The notes under the pieces: model-generated | The model's input: the letters and a program-made list of their open reading frames with translations, nothing else | What the model was told of the DNA's origin: nothing | Database searches by the model: none | Assembly (NCBI RefSeq): GCF_001999245.1 | Contig: NZ_CP019630.1 | Coordinates: forward strand, 1,798,001-1,862,000 | Source: Roseibium algicola | GTDB taxonomy: Bacteria; Pseudomonadota; Alphaproteobacteria; Rhizobiales; Stappiaceae | Length of the DNA: 64,000 nucleotides | Reading direction: 5' to 3' | Made by a program: the position numbers and the translations under genes | Part shown: positions 16,453 through 24,929 of the stretch, piece after piece | Layout: every line of letters starts with the position of its first letter | Numbering within the stretch: the stretch's first letter is position 1

Positions 16453-17172
16453 ATGAGCAAGCTGTTTGAAGAACTGGACTACGCGCCGACACCGATCGGC
16501 GCGATTTCCCTGCGCCGCCGGCATATCCTGGCGCTGAAGACCGACGTCTTCGAAATCCTCCTTGGCGAGGAACACCTGATGTCGAGCCTTTTTACCGCGT
16601 CGGAAATCGCGCTGGCGGACAAGGGGCTTGCGGCCCTTAGCGGCGACAAGCTGGACGTGCTGGTGGGCGGACTTGGGCTTGGTTATACAGCGCAGGCCGT
16701 CCTGGCCCATGAGAGCGTTGCCGACCTTACCGTGGTTGACCTCTTGGCACCCGTCATTCGCTGGCATGAGGAAGGTCTCGTGCCGATGAAAACCGAGCTT
16801 GCCGACAACCCACGCTGCCGGCTGGTGCAGGGCGATTTCTTCGCCATGGCAGCCTCGGAAGACGGCTTCGATGCCGACAGGCCCGGCCGCCAGTATGACG
16901 CGCTGCTGATCGACATCGACCACACTCCGGAACGTCTGCTGCACGGCGGATCCAAAGGCTTTTACACGCCCGAGGGCCTGCGCGCCGTCCAGCGTTTCGT
17001 GAAGCCGGGCGGGATCGTCGGGTTGTGGTCGGACGAGGCCCCGGACGAGGCCATCACGACCTTGCTTGGCCAGGCGTTTGACGCGGCCTGGGCCGAACCG
17101 GTGGTGTTCGCAAACCCCCTGCAGGACGGGCGCGAGGTGACCCAGGCGGTCTATCTGGGGCGCAAGGGGTGA
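16453..17172 (+). CDS. Spermidine synthase-like methyltransferase-fold protein
   Basis: 239 residues with a Rossmann methyltransferase fold. The nucleotide-binding loop VGGLGLGYTAQAVL is near residues 74-87, and YDALLIDIDHTPE supplies the acidic strand. This resembles the spermidine synthase/aminopropyltransferase family. In full-length SpeE a different N-terminal beta domain and the gate-keeping loop are present; here the N-terminal part is short (residues 1-60), so true aminopropyl transfer is uncertain. ATG 16453 follows the reductase stop by one base; the longer frame starting inside the reductase is rejected. Confidence 0.75.
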   Translation: MSKLFEELDYAPTPIGAISLRRRHILALKTDVFEILLGEEHLMSSLFTASEIALADKGLAALSGDKLDVLVGGLGLGYTAQAVLAHESVADLTVVDLLAPVIRWHEEGLVPMKTELADNPRCRLVQGDFFAMAASEDGFDADRPGRQYDALLIDIDHTPERLLHGGSKGFYTPEGLRAVQRFVKPGGIVGLWSDEAPDEAITTLLGQAFDAAWAEPVVFANPLQDGREVTQAVYLGRKG

Positions 17173-17183
17173 GTTGCTTGCGC

Positions 17184-17891
17184 TCAGGCGCGCGGGAAAT
17201 AGCTTTCCCGCTCGGCATCCATGGCCTTCCGCCAGCGGTCCTTTAAAGAGCCGCGGCTTTCCGGATAGCGTTGATCCAGCGCCTCGGCGAAGGTCATGCG
17301 GTCGGTGCGGAAATAGCGGAAGCCCTGGCGCAGCTCGCACCAGGCCGCAAGGATGCGGCCTTCGTCCCGGTAGCCCAGCAACACGGGCCAGACCACGCGC
17401 TTACTCTCCTTGCCATCACCGTCGCGGTACCCCAGCGACACCTTCCTGCCTTCCAGAATGGCCCGCCGCAGCATGGCCGCATCGACCTTGTCCTCTGATG
17501 CCGGGCTGACAGGCCGCACGCTCATCGCGGCTGCCGCAATGTGGCGGCGCAAGGGCCCGGGCGTGATGGCCTCTATCTTGGCGATCAGGTTCTCCGCTGC
17601 CCTGGCGAGCTCCGGCTCGGCGCGGGTGGAAACCCACAAGGCGCCCAGAACCGCGGCATCGATTTCCTCGGCCGTCAGCATCAGGGGCGGCATGTCGAAG
17701 CCCTCTTCCAGAACATAGCCGACACCGGCCTCCCCCCGGATCGGCACGCGCTGCGCCGTCAAGGTGGCGATGTCGCGATAGACCGAGCGCTTGGAAACCT
17801 CCAGCTCGTCCGCGATCGCCTGCGCCGACACCGGCCGGCGCACCCTGCGCAGGATCTGGATGATTTCAAACAGTCTGTCCGCGCGCCGCAT
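17184..17891 (-). CDS. YafY-type transcriptional regulator (HTH_11 + WYL domain)
   Basis: 235-residue DNA-binding regulator. The N-terminal winged helix is at residues 1-60 (VSAQAIADELEVSKRSVYRDI). The C-terminal half, residues about 135-200, is a WYL-type ligand-sensing domain (LGYRDGDGKESKRVVWPVLL, RFRTDRM-like element). ATG 17891 is chosen over an ATG six codons upstream because GGGGAGA precedes it. It is divergent from the VOC-family gene at 17984 with only 92 bases between starts, so that gene is its most likely target. Confidence 0.88.
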   Translation of the reverse strand: MRRADRLFEIIQILRRVRRPVSAQAIADELEVSKRSVYRDIATLTAQRVPIRGEAGVGYVLEEGFDMPPLMLTAEEIDAAVLGALWVSTRAEPELARAAENLIAKIEAITPGPLRRHIAAAAMSVRPVSPASEDKVDAAMLRRAILEGRKVSLGYRDGDGKESKRVVWPVLLGYRDEGRILAAWCELRQGFRYFRTDRMTFAEALDQRYPESRGSLKDRWRKAMDAERESYFPRA

Positions 17892-17983
17892 GGCCCGTCT
17901 CCCCGGCACGATGCTGCCAACACGGTGTCAGCAGGGGGCCTTTATAGGACCCGGACACCAGAGTTGAAAGCGTCCGGAAGACC

Positions 17984-18469
17984 ATGACCCGAAACCTGAC
18001 AAAACACCTTTATTGGATCCTCGCGATCCTTTTTCTGACCAGCGGAACAGCGCTTCGCGCGCAGGAGACAGACATGACAAATTCACAAGCAGCAGCCGTT
18101 CAAAGACTTGGCGTCTATGTGCTGTCCAGCGACCTGAGCCGTTCACGTGAGTTCTATGGAGCGATCTTCGGCACAGCGCCAAAAGTGGAGACGGACGTGT
18201 TCATAGGTTTTGATGTGGCGGGGGGCCTGTTTGCCGTCATTTCAAAACAGACCTTTGCGCCGGACGCCAAGCTTGGCGGCAACACCGTGCCCTATCTGAA
18301 GGTCGACGACATTCAGGCGGCCCTGCAGCATGTCGAGACAGTCGCCCCCAATGCGCTGAAGGCCCCCGGCCTGATCAGCGAAGGGCCGATCAGCCTGTTC
18401 AAGGTCACCGATCCGGATGGCAACATCCTCGAGTATTATGCGCTCAACACCCCGATCGACGGGCTTTAG
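17984..18469 (+). CDS. VOC/glyoxalase-fold protein with N-terminal signal-like segment
   Basis: 161 residues. A hydrophobic segment at residues 9-26 (YWILAILFLTSGTALRA) followed by an AQE junction looks like a Sec signal peptide. The remainder is a single VOC module (VYVLSSDLSRSREFYGAIFG ... LFKVTDPDGNILEYYA) of the type found in glyoxalases and extradiol dioxygenases. The terminal E in NILEYY is a typical metal ligand position. An internal ATG at 18074 would give a cytoplasmic protein starting MTNSQAAA, so export depends on which start is used. It is probably controlled by the divergent WYL regulator. Confidence 0.8.
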   Translation: MTRNLTKHLYWILAILFLTSGTALRAQETDMTNSQAAAVQRLGVYVLSSDLSRSREFYGAIFGTAPKVETDVFIGFDVAGGLFAVISKQTFAPDAKLGGNTVPYLKVDDIQAALQHVETVAPNALKAPGLISEGPISLFKVTDPDGNILEYYALNTPIDGL

Positions 18470-18474
18470 AACTG

Positions 18475-19149
18475 CTATTCGGCGGTTTCGTCCGGTGTGC
18501 CCAGAGACGCCAGTCCCTTGGGCGTCAGGGCGTAGATGCCTCTTTCCACCCGCTCGAACCAGCCGTAGTGATCGTCGGCCATCATGCGGGTTGCGGTGGC
18601 AACGCCGGTTGCCCTGGCGACATCCGCGCCGCGGCTGGGGCCGTTGGTGGAAAGATGTTCTGCGCAGCGGATCGCGTCCTGTCGGTAGGCTGTCACGAGC
18701 GTGGTGCGCGTCGAACCGCCGGTGTTCGGGTCACCGACCCGGCGGGCGAACTCCCGCAGGAGCCGATCCTTGCGCGCCCTGGACTTGCGCGGGGTGAAAG
18801 GCGCCGGGTCCAGGTGCACCTCGACAACGCCATCCGGCAGCCTGACGGTGATCACGCCAAGGCCCAGCCTTCGGGCAAGCTGCAGGTTCTTCTTCAGGGA
18901 CTGGAGGAACTGCCGCCCCTTGCCCCGGACGACCGCGACATAGACTGCGTCGGTCACCGACTGGCGCACGACCGCCTGATGAAACAGGCTCAAGGTGAAC
19001 CCTGTCTTGAGTTCGACAATCACCGGATCTGTACCCTCACGGCACGCGACGATATCGGCCGAACCGACTTCGGCCTTCACCTCATATCCCTGCTCAACAA
19101 GAAAAGCTTTGACCGGCGGATAGAGCTCGGTTTCCAGAATGCGCCCCAT
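18475..19149 (-). CDS. DUF2161 family protein, PD-(D/E)XK nuclease-fold
   Basis: 224 residues. The N-terminal 110 residues carry the DUF2161 pattern: E at the first helix (LETELYPPVKAFLVEQGYEVKAEV), D in GSADIVA, and ELK in VIVELKTG, the classical PD-(D/E)XK metal-site order. The C-terminal part has a winged-helix look (TNGPSRGADVARATGVATATRMMADDHYGWFERVERGIYALT). Nuclease activity is inferred from the fold only; this family is widespread in alphaproteobacteria without a known role. It is convergent with the VOC gene, 5 bases apart. Confidence 0.75.
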   Translation of the reverse strand: MGRILETELYPPVKAFLVEQGYEVKAEVGSADIVACREGTDPVIVELKTGFTLSLFHQAVVRQSVTDAVYVAVVRGKGRQFLQSLKKNLQLARRLGLGVITVRLPDGVVEVHLDPAPFTPRKSRARKDRLLREFARRVGDPNTGGSTRTTLVTAYRQDAIRCAEHLSTNGPSRGADVARATGVATATRMMADDHYGWFERVERGIYALTPKGLASLGTPDETAE

Positions 19150-19269
19150 GGCGGCATCCTACGTGCGAAGCCATGGGCGGGCAATCTTCCGGCCAGGGCA
19201 GCTGCGCGAAATCCAACGAATTGACCAGGTGTGGCGCTTGAGGGGTCGGAGCCGAAAGCTGGCTCTTTC

Positions 19270-19302
19270 AAAAAAGACCGGACCACATTGCGTGACCCGG
19301 TC
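19270..19302 (-). terminator. Rho-independent terminator after PRC-barrel gene
   Basis: On the minus strand GACCGG (19302-19297) pairs with CCGGTC (19281-19276) and is followed at once by six T residues (19275-19270). It lies about 45 bases after the stop of the PRC-barrel gene. Confidence 0.7.
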
Positions 19303-19347
19303 CGATCCGTCCTTGCGCGCTCCAGATGAGAACGCAGGCAGCCATGG

Positions 19348-19896
19348 TTACTGCGCCGTCTGAGGTTCGCCCACTGCAGGGGCATTCAACTGCTCGGCCT
19401 CCTGCCGTGCCTTTGCGGCTTCTTCCGCCTGGCGTATCTGCAGTGACGTCAGAAACGCAGGAGCTGCATCAACCTCGTCCAGAGAGGCCTTGATCACAAG
19501 CTTCTGGTCACCCGGCTCCACCTTGCTGTGCTCGACCGCATCATAGGGAACGCCGATCAGCTTGGTGCCGAGGCCCAGAAACCCTCCTGCCTCGATCACG
19601 ACACCAACGACCTTGCCTTCGCTATCGATTTCAAGCGCGGCCACCTCGCCAATCGTGTCGCCAGCCGGATTGGTGACTTCCTGCCCGATCAGGTTGCTGG
19701 AAAGCCAATGGCCGGATTCCTGCTGGGCAAGGAACGGGGTCACGCCTTCGAACGCGATTTCAGGCGCATCGCCCTCGGGCATTGTTTCCTGGATCATCGG
19801 GTCTGCTTCGCGGGGTTGAGAGGTCTCCTGCGCCAGCGCGGGACTGAGCGACAGCGCCAGGGCGGCGATTGTGGCCGGAACGATGTTGCGTTTCAT
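19348..19896 (-). CDS. Exported PRC-barrel domain protein
   Basis: 182 residues with a clear Sec signal peptide (residues 1-22, ending ALA-QE). One PRC-barrel domain is at residues about 62-145: LIGQEVTNPAGDTIGEVAALEIDSEG ... GVVIEAGGFLGLGTKLIGVPYD. The C-terminus is an Ala/Gln/Glu-rich helix. PRC barrels occur in photosynthetic reaction centre H subunits, RimM and many small stress-linked envelope proteins; this is of the last type and its partner is unknown. AAGGGAG precedes the ATG. Monocistronic, with its own terminator. Confidence 0.88.
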   Translation of the reverse strand: MKRNIVPATIAALALSLSPALAQETSQPREADPMIQETMPEGDAPEIAFEGVTPFLAQQESGHWLSSNLIGQEVTNPAGDTIGEVAALEIDSEGKVVGVVIEAGGFLGLGTKLIGVPYDAVEHSKVEPGDQKLVIKASLDEVDAAPAFLTSLQIRQAEEAAKARQEAEQLNAPAVGEPQTAQ

Positions 19897-20089
19897 GATT
19901 CACTCCCTTGTTGCCGCGCCGGCAGAGCAGACAACCCGTTCGCCCTCACCGATGCGTAGACAAACAGATAGGAAGCAAAATTGGCCTTTTCGGGCAAAGG
20001 CCGGATAAAATTAGCTTTTAAATATCAGCAGGTTACCCATTGATACGTGACGGGACATACCCGCAAAACGTGTCAATTTGATGATCGAT

Positions 20090-20863
20090 TCAATCTATAC
20101 GGGCACCGTACAGCCACCGAACTCCCTCGATATCGCTCGGCTGCAGACCCTCGAAGGTTTCCCGGTACTTGAAGTGCATGATCGAGCTCTTGCGAAGGTA
20201 GTGATCGAGGCCGATCGCATGACCGATTTCATGGGCAAAGGTGTACTGCAAATCGTAGGTCTTCAAATCGCCGTCGAAACCGATTTTCCATTTGTGAACC
20301 GGATTGAGACAAACGGCAGACCGGGTGATGCGGGCAAGCTTGGCCGCCGCCGTGGCACCTGACCGTGCTTCCGGTTGCCGGCCGGGTTTTCCGAGACCCC
20401 GGTCCGAAACGTCGGTCACATTCGACTTCGGACGATCTGCAAAGTCGGACTGAAACCTGACGTTGGTGAACGCAAATCCCCTTGGAATGGACTGCACGCC
20501 CAGCAGAATATCTGCCGCGTTCACGTCCGCGATCTCTTCGAAGGTGAGCCCGCTGACATTTTGCCAAAGCTGGAAAGCGAGCGACGCCTGGCGCCGCACG
20601 TCCTCAAGGCCCAGGGAACTCAAGCGCGCAAGGCGCGCAAGGCTGTCCATCGCCCCGCAATTTCGTGCTTTCTCCTGCACGATGGGCTGCTGCACGAAGG
20701 CGTAGGTGACGTGAGCCGGCGTGCCGAGCTCCGCCTTTCCCCATTTCACGAGATGTCCTTCCAGCTTGAGCGGGGCAAAACCTGCGGCGTTGCCTGCCAG
20801 TGAAGGAACCAATGAACAAAAAGTCACAATTGCAGCGATGAGGAAAATGAAGCCGGTCTTCAA
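20090..20863 (-). CDS. Secreted matrixin-type zinc metalloprotease
   Basis: 257 residues. An N-terminal signal segment (residues 4-24, hydrophobic, ending SLAGNA) is followed by an M10-type catalytic region: H211-EIGH-AIGLDH221 supplies three zinc histidines and the catalytic glutamate, and S-I-M229 is the Met-turn. No long propeptide or haemopexin repeats are present. Two cysteines (near residues 69 and 185) could form a disulfide. The frame begins with TTG at 20863, preceded by GAGTGAG; no ATG is available before the signal-like segment, so the start is less certain. The substrate is unknown. Confidence 0.78.
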   Translation of the reverse strand: MKTGFIFLIAAIVTFCSLVPSLAGNAAGFAPLKLEGHLVKWGKAELGTPAHVTYAFVQQPIVQEKARNCGAMDSLARLARLSSLGLEDVRRQASLAFQLWQNVSGLTFEEIADVNAADILLGVQSIPRGFAFTNVRFQSDFADRPKSNVTDVSDRGLGKPGRQPEARSGATAAAKLARITRSAVCLNPVHKWKIGFDGDLKTYDLQYTFAHEIGHAIGLDHYLRKSSIMHFKYRETFEGLQPSDIEGVRWLYGARID

Positions 20864-21297
20864 TGTCTCACTCTTTGGTCGTTCAAGGGTCGGGTAAGAC
20901 TGCTGACCGTAACGCCAAGGCCGCGTCCTGGATCAGTTTACAATGCGGCAGCTTTACCGCGCCTTGCGAAGGCCCTCAGGCCTGCATCCAAGAGCCAACA
21001 CCAAGGCAACTCCCGGCTTCTTGCATCTGCACTGAACGTTACGTCACATTGCCGGTGAAGAAAATCCGGAAAAATCCCAAGCAGACGCGAAATCCCGAGA
21101 AAATTTCAAGCGATTGAAAAATTGCAACAGTCCAACCACCCGAATGCGATGCCGTTTGCTCACGCAGGTGTGAGCACGATCGGCCGAATGAAACGTCCCG
21201 ATGCCTCGGAAATGCCCGGAAACACCCTATACTTGAACATCGGACGCGCCCGGTGCCCACAAGGAGCCGGGCCCAAACGCCCGACAGGAGATTACTC
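20864..21297. other. Intergenic region without supported gene
   Basis: About 430 bases between the divergent matrixin and Tat-protein genes. Short open frames on both strands lack ribosome-binding sites. It presumably holds both promoters; I see no clear operator. Confidence 0.5.
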
Positions 21298-21786
21298 ATG
21301 ACATCCGGTCTCATTACCCGTCGAAACCTGCTTGTCACCGGAACCGCCCTGCTGGTGTCGGGAGCATCCGGGTTGAGTGTTCCCGCACAGGCCAAAGGCG
21401 TGGCGCCGACAGCGTCGATGCGGGGCGGGTCCAACAACTATCGGCCCGGTGCGCCCATTGTCGACAGGATTGGCGGTGGCGGTTTCTGGATGAGCGGAAC
21501 CGTGCGGCGCGCAGGTGACGGTGCCCCTCTGGCAGGCCAGCGCATCCAAATCTGGGCACATACGACCGAGGGGAACGAACGCGACCAGCGCAGCCATGGC
21601 GCGACGCTCACCGATGCCAATGGCGTCTTCCGCCTGGAAATGCCGCAGATCGTTCCGGCCTTCGGCCAGCCCCACGGGCATCTGGCCTATGACAGCGGGG
21701 AGTTCGAAACCGTCTTTCTGCGACCGGTGATGAGAAGCTCGGCCGATACCAGCCTGGAAGCACATTTCGTGCTGCAGCCTGCTTGA
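21298..21786 (+). CDS. Tat-exported intradiol dioxygenase-fold protein
   Basis: 162 residues. The N-terminus has a twin-arginine signal (TRRNLLVTGTALLVSGASG, residues 7-25). The mature part resembles the beta-sandwich of intradiol ring-cleavage dioxygenases: SGTVRRAGDGAPLAGQRIQIW near residues 65-85, TDANGVFRLEMPQI, and PHGHLAY. The canonical second tyrosine iron ligand of the YPxR region is not obvious (VPAFGQPHGH is found instead), so catalysis is doubtful. ATG 21298 has GGAGA upstream; the longer frame from 21253 is not needed. It is 19 bases before a ferric-reductase-like membrane gene, so the two probably form an operon and a functional pair. Confidence 0.75.
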   Translation: MTSGLITRRNLLVTGTALLVSGASGLSVPAQAKGVAPTASMRGGSNNYRPGAPIVDRIGGGGFWMSGTVRRAGDGAPLAGQRIQIWAHTTEGNERDQRSHGATLTDANGVFRLEMPQIVPAFGQPHGHLAYDSGEFETVFLRPVMRSSADTSLEAHFVLQPA

Positions 21787-21805
21787 CCCGGACTTGCCCG
21801 ACGGC

Positions 21806-22417
21806 ATGAACCGCCTTCGTGCTCTTCTGATATGGGCCATCCTGGCAACGATCCTTGCTGTGCCCCTGCTCGCGGCGGCGGCAAGCCCGCTGCTGCAATG
21901 GCGCCAGCCGGTCTATATCGCGGCAGGCTTTGCAGGCATCACAGCGATGGCGCTGCTCTTGTTGCAGCCCTTGCTGGCTGGAGGATATATGCCCGGCGTT
22001 TCCGGCCTGCGCGGACGGCGCGTCCACCGCTGGACCGGTCTTTTGCTGGTAGGGGCGATCATTCTCCACGTCGGTGGGCTCTGGCTCACCAGCCCGCCGG
22101 ACGTGATCGACGCCCTTCTCTTCAGATCACCGACACCCTTTTCTGTCTGGGGTGTCATCGCCATGTGGGCGGTCTTTGCCGCAGCCTTTCTTGCCGCCTT
22201 CCGGCGGAGCCTTGCCCTTTCCCCCCGCCTCTGGCGCCGTCTGCACACCCTGCTGGCCATGGTGATCGTCGCCGGCAGCGTGGTTCATGCGCTGTTGATC
22301 GAGGGCACCATGGAGACATACTCCAAAGCAGCACTTTGCGCGCTGGCCGTAGCCGCGACGGTGAAGGTGATTTTTGACCTGAAGATCTGGGCGAGGCGTT
22401 CACGCGGGGAAAGCTGA
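21806..22417 (+). CDS. Ferric-reductase-like transmembrane protein
   Basis: 203 residues with about five or six membrane helices. Histidines sit in helices at RVHRWTG, ILHVGGLW, RRLHTLLAM and VVHALLIEGT, the pattern of paired b-type haem ligands in the ferric reductase-like/MsrQ/YedZ superfamily. There is no FAD or NAD domain, so it would pass electrons to or from a partner. The partner may be the Tat-exported protein encoded just upstream. ATG 21806 is preferred to a TTG four codons earlier. Confidence 0.82.
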   Translation: MNRLRALLIWAILATILAVPLLAAAASPLLQWRQPVYIAAGFAGITAMALLLLQPLLAGGYMPGVSGLRGRRVHRWTGLLLVGAIILHVGGLWLTSPPDVIDALLFRSPTPFSVWGVIAMWAVFAAAFLAAFRRSLALSPRLWRRLHTLLAMVIVAGSVVHALLIEGTMETYSKAALCALAVAATVKVIFDLKIWARRSRGES

Positions 22418-22465
22418 AACTCCCTCGCGCAGCGGGCCAGGCTTCAATTTATCAGCTCATGAACC

Positions 22466-22864
22466 CTAGAACTGGGATGCCCAGTAGCCGAAGGTTATGT
22501 TTTTCGGATCCTGTGGCAATTTCTTGATCAACGCTGTTTGCGGGTTCGTCAGAGGGCCGCTGTTCTTTCCATCGATGTAATGGCGCCGAAAATTCTGCCT
22601 GCACGCACCGAATTCCGCCGTGCGGATAATCTGTTCGCAAAGATACAGAACCGTTCTTGTGCTTGGAGTTTTTAAATCCACGTTTTCCATCAGGAGCGGA
22701 TAGATTTTTAAATAGTCTTCACGCGCTAGTACGCGACCGCAAATGACATCAACGGCATACTCCGCAAAGGGAACTTCGGAGATAGCAGCTCCGAGGCCTT
22801 TGCACGACAAATCAAACAAAGACACGCTGTTTGGGTCGTCAACTGAATTCAGGTTACCGGCCAT
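22466..22864 (-). CDS. Hypothetical protein
   Basis: 132 residues, no signal peptide, not recognised. The central segment (EYAVDVICGRVLAREDYLKIYPLLMENVDLKTPSTRTVLYLCEQII) is helical and contains several cysteines overall. ATG 22864 is chosen because GGGGGG lies six bases upstream. It is convergent with the ferric-reductase-like gene and AT-richer than its neighbours. Likely a real but lineage-specific gene. Confidence 0.55.
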   Translation of the reverse strand: MAGNLNSVDDPNSVSLFDLSCKGLGAAISEVPFAEYAVDVICGRVLAREDYLKIYPLLMENVDLKTPSTRTVLYLCEQIIRTAEFGACRQNFRRHYIDGKNSGPLTNPQTALIKKLPQDPKNITFGYWASQF

Positions 22865-23273
22865 TTTACCCCCCAACAAAAAGTATCAAATACAACCATC
22901 GAAAAAACTTCTCGTTGAAGAAAATAGTCCCGAAGTCTTTCGCAAATCAACACGTAAAAGTTCGTTGACGACCACACCGGAAGGGCCTCTGGCGAAGAGA
23001 GGATACGTCGAGGTACATCATTTCACGTGGCGTAAGTACTCAGTTCGAAATGGCAGCGCCGCACATCGCTTGTCTGCCTTTTTCCGCAATTTCTAATGTA
23101 AATTTTGCGCCGGAGCGCCGCGTCTCAAGCTGTGTGTGAACGGCCGTTCCCGTGCTATGTTTTTGCGGAATTCTGCTGCAAATGAAAGAGCAGCCCACCT
23201 GTTGTCTCGCCTGAGGAATTTCGTCCTGAGAAACAGTGCAGCTGCTGCGCCCTTTTCGAAAGCCTGATTTGCC
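22865..23273. other. Intergenic region without supported gene
   Basis: About 410 bases between divergent genes. One 117-codon plus-strand frame at 22743-23096 overlaps the hypothetical gene antisense and has no start signal. Promoters for both neighbours are expected here; nothing else was seen. Confidence 0.5.
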
Positions 23274-24821
23274 ATGCCCTTCCGTTTTCCTACCCGGCCC
23301 TTTTTCTTTCTTGCCACACTGCTGCTGTGCGCCCAGAGCGCCTCATCCGCTGAGTTGACGCTTGTCTCCTTCCGCTACAGCAATGCTGCGCCGGTGGTGC
23401 ATCTGCGGCTGGGAGGGGAAATACGGGCGGAGGACGGCGAGCGCGTGGAGGAGGCCTTCGCGCAACTGGCGCGCTGTTCGGGTGAGGCCTGCAACAACGA
23501 TTTTGGCGGGCCGCGTGCCGTCGTCTCGCTGTCGAGCCCCGGCGGTTCCTATTCAGCCGGGGTAAAGCTGGCGGACTTCTTCAGAAACAACACCATCGCA
23601 ACAGTGGTCGAAGCCGGAGACAGCTGCGTCTCGGCCTGTGCCATGGCGTTTCTGGGCGGCTCGTCCTTCTGGCCGACCGGCGGCATCGGCACCTTCATCG
23701 ACCGCACCATCGAACCAGGTGCAAGGATCGGTTTCCACTCGCCCTATTTTACCGAAGAGACTGCGGTTGCCGCCGTCCGCAGCGGTCAATTGGGTCAGTT
23801 GCTCGAGCTGACCCGGCTTGCGATTGCCGACATCGTCAAGAACCTGACGCGCTATTCGGTCAGTCAGCATGTGCTGGACCGGATCATCAGCATGGGCCCG
23901 GAAGGATTTTATGAAGTCGATACGCCCGCCGCGCTCTTTGCGATCAGGGCGCAACTGCCCAGCTTCGACCCGGCCCTTTTGAACATCCCGTTCGAGAACC
24001 AGATCCTGAACGTGTGCAGCCGTCTGGCCGCGCTGCACTACGAGCAACCCCTGGGCCTGCTCGATGCGTCGCTACTGGAAAATACCAACGACGGCCGCAC
24101 ACCGGAGGGCGACAGGATCAGGCTCTACGACCTTGCCGACCGGCCGCTCAACGTTGCTGGCTGCGGCGTTCCGCGTGACAAGCAGTCCGGCACTATCGAT
24201 ACCATGTCACTCTACCGGCTGGTCAGCGACGGCGAAATCTTCGAGCCGCTGTTGTCGTTTCACAATTCGAAAGACGGCGGCTGGTCGTCGCTTGGTTATC
24301 GGGGAGGACGGGCAACGGACGCTTTCATCAAGCTGGGGCCGCTCAACCATGTGCTGATGGCTCCGGACGAAAAGCTGAACGACATGCCACGCGCGGTTTG
24401 GGAAGAAATAGAAGCCGCCAAAGGCCGGGTCGCCAACCCGCACCTGCCGAGCCACAGCCGCCCCTGGCCCGTGGAAACCATGGCCGCCACACAATGGTCG
24501 CGCAGCTACCTTGGCGAAGGGCTGACGATTGTCGAACAGACCGGCCCGGCGAAGCTCTTTGAAGAGCTGGCCGAGCAGGCGGAAGGAACCAGCATTCTCT
24601 ATAGCCAGGACAAGCCGGACACTCTGGTACGGTCCGGCGAAGACACCGAAACCGGCACCTCCTACTACTGGCTCGCCCTTCGCACCGGCAACCGGGCCGC
24701 CACCATTCGCGTTGAAGCGCCCGTACCGGCAGCAGGCCTCACCAACGCCCAGAAATCCCTCATGAGCCTGGTGGCCTGCTCAAGCGATTTCGAAGGCGTT
24801 CATCTGGAGTGTTTCAAGTAA
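23274..24821 (+). CDS. Exported ClpP/crotonase-fold protein (COG3904-like)
   Basis: 515 residues with a signal peptide (residues 10-26, FFFLATLLLCAQSASSA). Residues about 40-240 have the ClpP-like spiral fold: VVSLSSPGGSYSAGVKLADF forms the oxyanion turn, S120 in DSCVSACAMAFLGGS is the likely nucleophile, and H155 in GFHSPY the likely base, as in periplasmic proteins of the COG3904 type. The C-terminal 270 residues are unrecognised and may bind substrate. It could be a periplasmic serine peptidase; the substrate is unknown. Monocistronic. Confidence 0.75.
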   Translation: MPFRFPTRPFFFLATLLLCAQSASSAELTLVSFRYSNAAPVVHLRLGGEIRAEDGERVEEAFAQLARCSGEACNNDFGGPRAVVSLSSPGGSYSAGVKLADFFRNNTIATVVEAGDSCVSACAMAFLGGSSFWPTGGIGTFIDRTIEPGARIGFHSPYFTEETAVAAVRSGQLGQLLELTRLAIADIVKNLTRYSVSQHVLDRIISMGPEGFYEVDTPAALFAIRAQLPSFDPALLNIPFENQILNVCSRLAALHYEQPLGLLDASLLENTNDGRTPEGDRIRLYDLADRPLNVAGCGVPRDKQSGTIDTMSLYRLVSDGEIFEPLLSFHNSKDGGWSSLGYRGGRATDAFIKLGPLNHVLMAPDEKLNDMPRAVWEEIEAAKGRVANPHLPSHSRPWPVETMAATQWSRSYLGEGLTIVEQTGPAKLFEELAEQAEGTSILYSQDKPDTLVRSGEDTETGTSYYWLALRTGNRAATIRVEAPVPAAGLTNAQKSLMSLVACSSDFEGVHLECFK

Positions 24822-24929
24822 GGAACTAATTGGCGTGACGGGTTTAACAGGTTCATTGATCCGTTCTGGTTTCTACAGTCCAAGCAAAGCCAAAATCATT
24901 TGACAACTCGCCATTCCTGTCCGCTTCAC

